A stretch of 37,066 bases of DNA, from positions 1-37,066 of IMG/VR virus record IMGVR_UViG_3300020162_001995; one strand, 5' to 3'. This stretch comes from a virus. The translations under genes were made by a program, and so were the position numbers. The notes under the pieces were generated by a model. It was not told the DNA's origin. It searched no databases and saw nothing but the letters and a program-made list of their open reading frames with translations. Position 1 is the stretch's first letter; every line of letters starts with the position of its first letter. Shown piece by piece: positions 29,453 to 35,053 of this stretch.

Positions 29453-30547
29453 ATGAAAGTGAATATACCAACAGAGGAAGATTGTTTTAATATCGTTCCT
29501 AACAAATTTTGTGGTTTGGATTGTTATTTAATAACTCCAGAAATCGATGCGAAGTGGACTAGTAACAATTTATTTTACAGATCTTTAATTACAGATAAAG
29601 ATGGAAATGTTTTATCTTCTGGTTTTCCTAAATTTTTTAATTATGGGGAGAAGACAAACTGTTATCCAGACCCTCAAATTTTTAATGATTGGAGATGCGA
29701 AGATAAGATTGATGGTTCTTTGCTTATAGCTGATTATGTAAATGATCAATTTTCTATGAGAACGAGAGGAACTGTTTCATACTCCACTCAAGAAAACTTT
29801 AAAGATTTTGAGAGATTGCCAGAAAAATATCCAGAAGTTGTTAATTTTTTAAAAAATAATCAGCATTTGAGTCTTTTGTTCGAGATTGTTACACCGAACA
29901 ATGTGATTGTTGTTAGAGCTTCTCAGATAGAATTTTACCTCATAGGTGCTATAAACAAGAATGGTATGTGTGTTGTTTCCTCTGCCGATTTGACTGATAT
30001 ATGGAGGAAGATAGGTCCGATACCTACACCACAATCTTATAACTTCTTAGACACTAATGATCTTTCTAAGATAGCAGAAAATATAAAATATTGGAAGGGT
30101 AAAGAGGGTATTGTTGTTTCTTACAATAATGGTCAAAATAGAATCAAATTAAAATCAGATTGGTATTTGTTTTGTCACAGAGTTAAATCGCAACTCAGTT
30201 CTACTAAAAATCTTATTGATTATTATATAGATAATAACATGCCTTCTTATGAAGAATTTTATAAAATGATTGAAACAGAATTTGATTATGAGATTGCTAT
30301 TCAATTAAAATGGGAATTGGAAAAAATTTGCGAAGCAGGAGAAAAATCGAAAAAATATATTGATCATATACTAGAAGTAGTACATGATATTAGAAAAGTA
30401 GAAACGAGAAAAGAACAAGCAGAAATGATATTGAGAAATTTTAAAGATAATTCATCATTTGTATTTTCTGTTTTAGACGGTAAAAAAATAACCAAAGATC
30501 AATGGATTAATTTGATGAAACAAAATTTAATCATCTCACAGGATTGA
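29453..30547 (+). CDS. rnlA: RNA ligase, T4 Rnl1 type
   Basis: A 364-residue ATP-dependent RNA ligase that would reseal cleaved tRNA or other RNA. Nucleotidyltransferase motifs are FPKFFNYGE (58-66, the Rnl1 'KFFNYGE'), motif I EDKIDGS with adenylated Lys85, RTRG (103-106), motif III-like LLFEIVTP (141-148), motif IV KGKEGIVV (215-222) and motif V RIKLKSDWY (230-238). The C-terminal ~110 residues are helical, as in Rnl1. No polynucleotide kinase is within the window. It converges on the minus-strand nuclease gene, overlapping its end by 17 bases. Confidence 0.93.
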   Translation: MKVNIPTEEDCFNIVPNKFCGLDCYLITPEIDAKWTSNNLFYRSLITDKDGNVLSSGFPKFFNYGEKTNCYPDPQIFNDWRCEDKIDGSLLIADYVNDQFSMRTRGTVSYSTQENFKDFERLPEKYPEVVNFLKNNQHLSLLFEIVTPNNVIVVRASQIEFYLIGAINKNGMCVVSSADLTDIWRKIGPIPTPQSYNFLDTNDLSKIAENIKYWKGKEGIVVSYNNGQNRIKLKSDWYLFCHRVKSQLSSTKNLIDYYIDNNMPSYEEFYKMIETEFDYEIAIQLKWELEKICEAGEKSKKYIDHILEVVHDIRKVETRKEQAEMILRNFKDNSSFVFSVLDGKKITKDQWINLMKQNLIISQD

Positions 30548-31208
30548 TTTCGAAGGTTTTGTGTTTCATTACAATTTCCGCTGGAACGTATAAAGTCATG
30601 TCGAAATTGCCAAAACGTCTTCTAGTGTAGAAGACTGCTTCTTTGTTTGGTATAAGAACCGCATCTTCTTTAATATCTGTATATTTGACAGCTTCTTTGT
30701 TTGAGGTATGAAATAATTCTACACCCCTACCTTCTCCTCTCTTAGAGAAAAGTCCTAAAGATTCTATTTCTTTTAAAAGAGGGTGTCTTTTAACCATATC
30801 GAAACCTCCTCTTGAAGTATTGTAAAATGCTATGTAGTTCGCCTCACCATACATCCATCCTTTATGTCCCTTATTGCCTACAAATTCCAATAATAAGTTA
30901 TCTGTTCCTATCAATCTTTTGTCGTTTTTAACTTCAACATAACAAGATTTATTTTTAGCAACCTTACCCGCATTTTCAGGTCTATCCCCCCATGCAGGTT
31001 CTCCTTTATCTAATACTTTAAAATCGATGTGTAGAACTGTCTCTTCGTATTGATCTGCTTGTTTACATTTTAATTTATTCTGTTTACACAATTGTACGAA
31101 TAAATCTTCGTAAGCTTGCCCTCTAGCTTCATCTCTTTCGGCATTACTGGCATTTTCTCCAGCATGAGCTTCTAATACTAAATTATAATAATTGTCGAAA
31201 AGATTCAT
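30531..31208 (-). CDS. PD-(D/E)XK nuclease with capsid-targeting-like leader
   Basis: A 225-residue protein beginning MNLFDNYYNLVLE-AHAG, the clearest example of the shared 13-residue late leader with a cleavage-type Glu13 followed by Ala. The mature part shows a restriction-endonuclease-like core: LHIDFKV (D62), YVEVKNDKRL (E92, K94), GTDNLLLEF, and GWMYGEANYIAFYN, the 'AdY' strand common in such nucleases. It is transcribed from a late-type box on the minus strand. Inference: a nuclease packaged in the head and injected with the phage DNA, which might cut host or competing DNA or RNA. Substrate and packaging are unproven. Confidence 0.78.
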   Translation of the reverse strand: MNLFDNYYNLVLEAHAGENASNAERDEARGQAYEDLFVQLCKQNKLKCKQADQYEETVLHIDFKVLDKGEPAWGDRPENAGKVAKNKSCYVEVKNDKRLIGTDNLLLEFVGNKGHKGWMYGEANYIAFYNTSRGGFDMVKRHPLLKEIESLGLFSKRGEGRGVELFHTSNKEAVKYTDIKEDAVLIPNKEAVFYTRRRFGNFDMTLYVPAEIVMKHKTFEINPVR

Positions 31209-31214
31209 ATTAAC

Positions 31215-31222
31215 TATTTATG
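31215..31222 (-). promoter_or_regulatory. Late-type promoter (CATAAATA) for the nuclease
   Basis: CATAAATA on the minus strand, only six bases before the ATG at 31208, so a late transcript starting at the usual distance would be leaderless. Confidence 0.45.
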
Positions 31223-31483
31223 TCAAGATTTATCTCCCTTTTTCCAAGATATTCTTTTAGAACTTTTTTTATTTTTTTTTCTGGAATTGCACATTGCTTT
31301 GGTTGGTCTACATGCTGGATAACTTCTTCTTTTTTCTCCTTCTTGTCTACCACAAGGTTTTCCTGTTTTACAATCAATCCAACCCTTTCCTTTATTTCTA
31401 TCGAACCAACCCTTTAATCCTTTTTTCTTTTCACTTTCAAATTTTTCTAAAAGTATATTAACGTATGATTGGAAATTATTCAT
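31223..31483 (-). CDS. Lys/Cys-rich small protein, DUF5872-like, with capsid-targeting-like leader
   Basis: An 86-residue protein starting MNNFQSYVNILLE-K. After the leader it reads GLKGWFDRNKGKGWIDCKTG, KPCGRQEGEKRRSYPACRPT and ends in Lys-rich sequence. The 'W-x-x-R-x-[KG]GKGW-x-DC-x-TG-x-PCGR...YPACRPT-x-x-x-C' motif occurs in small proteins of giant viruses and phages (DUF5872-type). It is highly basic, with four Cys in the conserved region. It overlaps the preceding gene by 4 bases. Possible roles are DNA condensation in the head or action in the host after injection. Confidence 0.72.
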   Translation of the reverse strand: MNNFQSYVNILLEKFESEKKKGLKGWFDRNKGKGWIDCKTGKPCGRQEGEKRRSYPACRPTKAMCNSRKKNKKSSKRISWKKGDKS

Positions 31484-31668
31484 TTGCTTTTATTTCCCCA
31501 ATTTTTAGCTCCAGCTTTTCTACATTTTACTAAAGCTCCTGATGCATAAGCACTTGGCCAAACTTTATATCTGGATTTTACTTTTTTATAACAAGCGTCT
31601 TGTTTCTTTTTAGTTTTAGCCTCGTTTATAATTTGTTTACAAAGGTTGTCAAAATTTGAAATGCTCAT
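31480..31668 (-). CDS. Small basic protein with 'KVKSRYKVWPSAYASGALVKC' motif (DUF5872-like)
   Basis: A 62-residue basic protein: MSISNFDNLCKQIINE-AKTK leader, then QDACYKKVKSRYKVWPSAYA and SGALVKCRKAGAKNWG. The second part is a well-defined motif seen in phages, giant viruses and some algal genomes; its function is unknown. The leader fits the shared pattern with three extra residues and an I-N-E|A site. It is the first gene of a late operon from the TATAAATA box at 31684. Confidence 0.75.
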   Translation of the reverse strand: MSISNFDNLCKQIINEAKTKKKQDACYKKVKSRYKVWPSAYASGALVKCRKAGAKNWGNKSK

Positions 31669-31677
31669 ATTTTTTTA

Positions 31678-31705
31678 TTGAAATATTTATATTTTATACT
31701 ATGAT
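31678..31705 (+). promoter_or_regulatory. Early-type promoter for the gene at 31712
   Basis: TTGAAA at 31678-31683, 16 bases, TATGAT at 31700-31705, 6 bases, ATG at 31712. The divergent late box lies within its spacer. Confidence 0.6.
31684..31691 (-). promoter_or_regulatory. T4-like late promoter TATAAATA
   Basis: Exact TATAAATA on the minus strand, 16 bases before the ATG at 31668. Confidence 0.65.
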
Positions 31706-31711
31706 TGAATA

Positions 31712-31933
31712 ATGAAAGTAAAGGATCTAATTGAAAAACTTCAAACGGAAGACCCCGAAATGAAAGTTGTAGTAACTGGTTATGAGTGCGGGTATGACGA
31801 ATTGAAATACCTTAATAGGGTTGGTATATGTAAAAACTTAAAGAAAAAGGATAAATGGTGGGAGGGTGAGTATCACGATGCCCCCACATCCGTTTCGGAA
31901 GAGATTGCTTTACTTTTACCTAGAACATCTTAA
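31712..31933 (+). CDS. Conserved small phage protein
   Basis: A 73-residue protein with MKVKDLIEKLQTEDPEMKVV followed by VTGYECGYDEL, a widespread pattern in small phage proteins ('DLI-x-x-L-x-x-x-DP-x-x-x-V-x-x-x-GYE-x-GY'). Function unknown. It is the first gene of a run of small early genes and is preceded by an early-type promoter. Confidence 0.75.
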   Translation: MKVKDLIEKLQTEDPEMKVVVTGYECGYDELKYLNRVGICKNLKKKDKWWEGEYHDAPTSVSEEIALLLPRTS

Positions 31934-31942
31934 ATTATTACT

Positions 31943-32077
31943 ATGTTTTATTTTATTATATCTTTTATCGGATCGGTTGCTCTCGTAACGGTTGCTTTTG
32001 TATTGATATTGATACATAATTACGCTAAAGCGGCAGAAGAAGAATATGAAAATAGTAAATATGACAGTTATGACTGA
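31943..32077 (+). CDS. Single-helix membrane peptide (44 residues)
   Basis: A short ORF: MFYFIISFIGSVALVTVAFV then LILIHNYAKAAEEEYENSKY, ending DSYD. One transmembrane helix and a charged cytoplasmic tail. It fills the gap between two genes in the same direction, nine bases after the former and eight before the latter, which supports it being real. Function unknown. Confidence 0.6.
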   Translation: MFYFIISFIGSVALVTVAFVLILIHNYAKAAEEEYENSKYDSYD

Positions 32078-32085
32078 AATTTATT

Positions 32086-32484
32086 ATGGCTAAATTTAAA
32101 AATATTATAATAACTCATGAATTTTTAGATTCTAATGAGGGAGCTTATTTTATATTTGGGGATAATTTGGTGAGAAGGGGTTATGGTGGTGCCGCGAAAT
32201 TAAGAGATCATCCACATGCTTTGGGTTTTATTACTAAAAAATTTCCAGACAATGATGATTCATCTTTCTACAGACCTGAAGAATATAAATCTGTATTTTA
32301 CGAGGAGTTGTATAAATTACACACTATTATAAAAAAATATCCAAATAGAATTTTTTATGTGTCTAAGTTAGGAGAAGGTTTGGCCAATAGATTTCAAATA
32401 TGGGAAAATTTAATACAAAAAAATTTGTTAATTTTTTTGAAAAAGTTTGATAATGTAGTTTTTTGTTGGAATGAAGAAGAATAA
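32086..32484 (+). CDS. Conserved phage protein with 'FGDNLVRRGYGGAA' motif (DUF7831-like)
   Basis: A 132-residue alpha/beta protein: YFIFGDNLVRRGYGGAAKLR, then ALGFITKKFPDND, FYVSKLGEGLANRF and a final VVFCWNE strand. The Gly-rich 'GDN...GGAA' loop and alternating strands and helices resemble a nucleotide- or ADP-ribose-binding fold, and similar proteins occur in many phages, annotated as unknown. A role in nucleotide or ADP-ribose handling is inferred weakly. Confidence 0.65.
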   Translation: MAKFKNIIITHEFLDSNEGAYFIFGDNLVRRGYGGAAKLRDHPHALGFITKKFPDNDDSSFYRPEEYKSVFYEELYKLHTIIKKYPNRIFYVSKLGEGLANRFQIWENLIQKNLLIFLKKFDNVVFCWNEEE

Positions 32485-32773
32485 TTTTATGAAATACCAA
32501 AGAATTGATTTTCGTATTAACGACGAATGGATGAGTAGTTGTTTCGATGATCTTAATGAAGAGTGTAAAGATATTGTAAATGATTTAATAAATTCTTCAT
32601 TATCATGTCAACAATGGTCATATGATAAAAAACATTTATATTATACGAAAATTGTCGCTGTAACCTACGAGTTGGGTAGGAATAAAAAAAGAAACAAAAT
32701 TTCTAAAATAATATCACGTTTAAAAGATAAATTTTTTTGTCTAGTATCTAGGCTTGTGGTTTATATACCTTAA
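32471..32773 (+). CDS. Unknown basic protein
   Basis: A 100-residue protein, acidic in its first half (NDEWMSSCFDDLNEECKDIV) and strongly basic in its C-terminal part (GRNKKRNKISKIISRLKDKF), ending in a hydrophobic CLVSRLVVYIP. It overlaps the previous gene by 14 bases. No family is recognised. Confidence 0.55.
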   Translation: MKKNNFMKYQRIDFRINDEWMSSCFDDLNEECKDIVNDLINSSLSCQQWSYDKKHLYYTKIVAVTYELGRNKKRNKISKIISRLKDKFFCLVSRLVVYIP

Positions 32774-32776
32774 TTT

Positions 32777-33052
32777 ATGTATTTCAATCTATCATTAAGA
32801 AATTTTTGCAAACCAAGAAAACAATTCGAAAAGTATTTTTCATTTTACAAACAACTTTCCAAATATAAAAACTTAGAATTTGAAACATATTATTCAGGGT
32901 ATGACATTTTTATATTTGAATTAGATTTTTGTCCAATTGCAAAAGATCATGGCGGGTTGATTATAAATTTAAATTTTTTGGGATTTGAAGGTAGTTTGAG
33001 AATATATGATTCCAGACATTGGGATTATAAAAATTGGTGCTGGGAAGAATAG
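32777..33052 (+). CDS. Conserved small phage protein
   Basis: A 91-residue protein ending in AKDHGGLIINLNFLGFEGSL then RIYDSRHWDYKNWCWEE. The 'DH-x-G-x...[LI]-x-G...[IV]-YD-x-RHWD' pattern recurs in small proteins of unrelated phages. Function unknown. Confidence 0.65.
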   Translation: MYFNLSLRNFCKPRKQFEKYFSFYKQLSKYKNLEFETYYSGYDIFIFELDFCPIAKDHGGLIINLNFLGFEGSLRIYDSRHWDYKNWCWEE

Positions 33053-33054
33053 TC

Positions 33055-33082
33055 TTGACATTTTTTAAAAATATATTAATAT
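33055..33082 (+). promoter_or_regulatory. Early-type promoter for the gene at 33090
   Basis: TTGACA at 33055-33060, 16 bases, TAATAT at 33077-33082, 7 bases to ATG 33090. Confidence 0.6.
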
Positions 33083-33089
33083 TGAATAT

Positions 33090-33596
33090 ATGAAATCAGA
33101 ACTTGAGCTTGAGCTTGTAAAAAAATATCCAAAGATCCTCAGAGATTATAAGGGAGATAAAATGGAAACTTGTATGGCATGGGGAATGGAGTGCGACGAT
33201 GGCTGGTACGCAGTTCTAGACAAATGTATGGAGAAACTTCAATACTTTTGTGACCTTTGTACGAGTAGTGAAGAAGAAGTACAAGTAGTTGCAACACAAA
33301 TTAAAGAGAAGTTTGGAACATTGTCTTTCTATACAAGCGTTTACGGTGCAAACAGCATTGAAAACAGTATTATAGACAACATTATTGATGCAGCAGAAAT
33401 AAAATCTGCTCATACCTGTGAAGTTACAGGTAAAGAAGGAACAGTTTGTAAAAGGGGAGGCTGGTATAGAACTTTATCTTACGAACAAGCTCGAAAAGAT
33501 GGTTATGTTGCTTGTAACGAATCTACCGAAGCCTATTGGAAAGAAAAGGATGCAAAAGGAGAAAAGAACGATGATGATGAATCGGGAACAAATTGA
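33090..33596 (+). CDS. Conserved phage protein of unknown function
   Basis: A 168-residue protein with the pattern WGMECDDGWYAVLDKCMEKL, then VATQIKEKFGTLSFYTSVYG and SAHTCEVTGKEGTVCKRGGW, found in many phages ('G-x-E-[CI]-x-DGW-x-x-[LI]...V-K-EKFG-x-LRFY...CE-x-[TC]GK-x-G'). The last block, with two Cys, may be half of a zinc site. Codon choice is somewhat more balanced than that of its neighbours. Function unknown. Confidence 0.72.
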   Translation: MKSELELELVKKYPKILRDYKGDKMETCMAWGMECDDGWYAVLDKCMEKLQYFCDLCTSSEEEVQVVATQIKEKFGTLSFYTSVYGANSIENSIIDNIIDAAEIKSAHTCEVTGKEGTVCKRGGWYRTLSYEQARKDGYVACNESTEAYWKEKDAKGEKNDDDESGTN

Positions 33597-33855
33597 AGAA
33601 TATGCTTTTTATGAGTCGGGATTATCCGCTGATGGATGTTTGGATAAACTTGACGATTATGCTAAGAGTGCTATTCAAAGATATGGAAGACTTCTTATTG
33701 AGAAACAAACAGAAATTTCAAGAAAGCTTTATAGTGTTGCTTTGCAATTACAAGAAGTCTCTAAAACAAATATGGTAGTTGTAGTTGGTCCAAATTTTTA
33801 TTCAGAATTAGTAGATGCTATTAAAATGTATGAAGAATATAATTCAATTTCTTGA
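33571..33855 (+). CDS. Unknown helical protein
   Basis: About 94 residues from one of three consecutive ATGs (33571, 33574, 33577); a much longer frame from 33418 would only shadow the upstream gene. It reads NREQIEEYAFYESGLSADGC, then helices through YGRLLIEKQTEISRKLYSVALQLQ, and ends in VVVVGPNFYSELVDAI. No family is recognised. Confidence 0.6.
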   Translation: MMMNREQIEEYAFYESGLSADGCLDKLDDYAKSAIQRYGRLLIEKQTEISRKLYSVALQLQEVSKTNMVVVVGPNFYSELVDAIKMYEEYNSIS

Positions 33856-34000
33856 AAAATTTTTGTTTTTCCTTGTTATTCTCTTATTGATATTATCGGC
33901 TTTCGTTTTTAGTTACTTTATACAAAAACAAAGTCCATTGGACATGCAAGAATTGGAAGATATAGTAGAACAGGAATTATTAGAAAGAGATAAAAATTAA
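33815..34000 (+). CDS. Small single-pass membrane protein
   Basis: A 61-residue protein (ATG 33815, or ATG 33830 giving MKNIIQFLEK) with one long hydrophobic helix FLFFLVILLLILSAFVFSYF and an acidic tail (MQELEDIVEQELLERDKN). It overlaps the upstream gene and ends just before the next. This could be a holin-like or inhibitory membrane peptide, but nothing specific supports that. Confidence 0.55.
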   Translation: MLLKCMKNIIQFLEKFLFFLVILLLILSAFVFSYFIQKQSPLDMQELEDIVEQELLERDKN

Positions 34001-34001
34001 C

Positions 34002-34445
34002 ATGAATAAAGAAAACTACACACCAGATGGAATGCATCCAGAAGATGCTATTTATAAAGTAAAAACATTTATTAATGAACTCCAAAAAGTTCAGGAAAAA
34101 TATTTCAATGAATTGGTAGATGATTTAAATATAGATAAAATCGGAGAAGAGTGGTTGTTTGATTACATATATAATGGTGACGATGAATATGATGGCTTCG
34201 ATCATTATATTGAAAAGTCTGGAAAAAAATATGATGATTTTATCATTAAAGATATATTATATAATCCATTAGAAACCTTCTCGTCTACAGACTTTGGAGA
34301 ATTTAGTCCCATGATGCATATGAGTTCATATGATGCCGATATTGATACGACCTTTCCTACCGCTTTCAATGATAATGAACCTATCTCTTTAGGTTTGGAA
34401 GAAATTAAATTCAAGGCTTCAGATGTATTGAAAAATGATCAATGA
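34002..34445 (+). CDS. Unknown acidic protein
   Basis: A 147-residue Asp/Glu-rich protein (FNELVDDLNIDKIGEEWLFD; YNGDDEYDGFDHYIEKSGKK) with no recognised family. It starts two bases after the previous stop and overlaps the following start by 11 bases. Confidence 0.6.
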   Translation: MNKENYTPDGMHPEDAIYKVKTFINELQKVQEKYFNELVDDLNIDKIGEEWLFDYIYNGDDEYDGFDHYIEKSGKKYDDFIIKDILYNPLETFSSTDFGEFSPMMHMSSYDADIDTTFPTAFNDNEPISLGLEEIKFKASDVLKNDQ

Positions 34446-34698
34446 AATCACGAAATTAACCAGTGAGTGGTATTCTTTGATTGGAAAGGATCACCATAAG
34501 GATAGGGACTGTCATTGGTATATAGAGACGAAATTTAGTTATGGGAAACCACCGAAGTATACCGTACAACACTGGGGATATATTCTCGATGAGATTGTAG
34601 AAGAATGTGCTTCTTATGATGAAGCACTAAAAAAGCTGAAAGAAATATTGGAAAAAGAGATAAAGGAATATATGTCTTATGAAAGAGATGTTTGGTAA
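34435..34698 (+). CDS. Conserved small phage protein
   Basis: An 87-residue protein: GKDHHKDRDCHWYIETKFSY, GKPPKYTVQHWGYILDEIVE and a C-terminal charged helix. The 'HKDRDCHWYI-x...SYG-x-PP-x-Y-x-V-x-H-x-GY' pattern occurs in other phage genomes, function unknown. Confidence 0.65.
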   Translation: MINEITKLTSEWYSLIGKDHHKDRDCHWYIETKFSYGKPPKYTVQHWGYILDEIVEECASYDEALKKLKEILEKEIKEYMSYERDVW

Positions 34699-34701
34699 AA
34701 T

Positions 34702-34974
34702 ATGATTAAAGAATTACTATATCAAATTTCTGGATTGTTGATGACCTTTTGTTATTTGGTCTGTACAATACCACAAATTATAAAAACAATCAAAACAAAA
34801 TCTGCCAAAGATATATCAGTTAGTTCTTTGGGGTTAGTGGTTTCTGGTCATATGTTCTCTATCGTATATGCCACATTCGGTAGTAATAATATTTGGGTTT
34901 TTGTTTGTGCGTTTGGGGGTCTTTTGTCTGCTGTTACAATGTTAATTCTTTGGAATAACTACGGAAAAAAATAA
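34702..34974 (+). CDS. SemiSWEET / PQ-loop small membrane transporter-like protein
   Basis: A 90-residue protein with three hydrophobic helices (about 5-24, 42-60 and 63-84), the size and topology of bacterial SemiSWEETs. The PQ-loop motif is CTIPQIIKTIKTKSAKDISV (21-40), with Pro-Gln at the end of the first helix and the conserved KT-x-S-x-x-[DE]-[IV]-S. SemiSWEETs dimerise to move sugars by facilitated diffusion. Such a gene is unusual in phages; it might alter sugar flux during infection or act as a membrane-protection protein. Confidence 0.85.
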   Translation: MIKELLYQISGLLMTFCYLVCTIPQIIKTIKTKSAKDISVSSLGLVVSGHMFSIVYATFGSNNIWVFVCAFGGLLSAVTMLILWNNYGKK

Positions 34975-35053
34975 TACATTTGAGATGTAATCATAATTTA
35001 TTCTATAAAAATAGAAATGTTGTATAAATATTTTATAGAAATATTTTATATAT
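34975..35053 (+). other. AT-only spacer before the LRR gene
   Basis: The longest gene-free stretch in the window. It holds a short inverted repeat TTCTAT/ATAGAA (35001-35016) and a late box. No start codon leading to a plausible protein was seen. Confidence 0.6.
35023..35030 (+). promoter_or_regulatory. T4-like late promoter TATAAATA for the LRR gene
   Basis: Exact TATAAATA, 23 bases before ATG 35054. An early-type reading (TTGTAT 35020, 16 bases, TATTTT 35042, 6 bases) also fits loosely, so timing is not certain. Confidence 0.55.

Noticed and set aside
33414-33431. Inverted repeat ACCTGT/ACAGGT
   Set aside because: A six-base stem inside a conserved coding region without a T run; probably chance.
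35001-35016. Inverted repeat TTCTAT/ATAGAA as terminator
   Set aside because: An all-AT-dominated six-base stem with no U tract is too weak for a terminator call.
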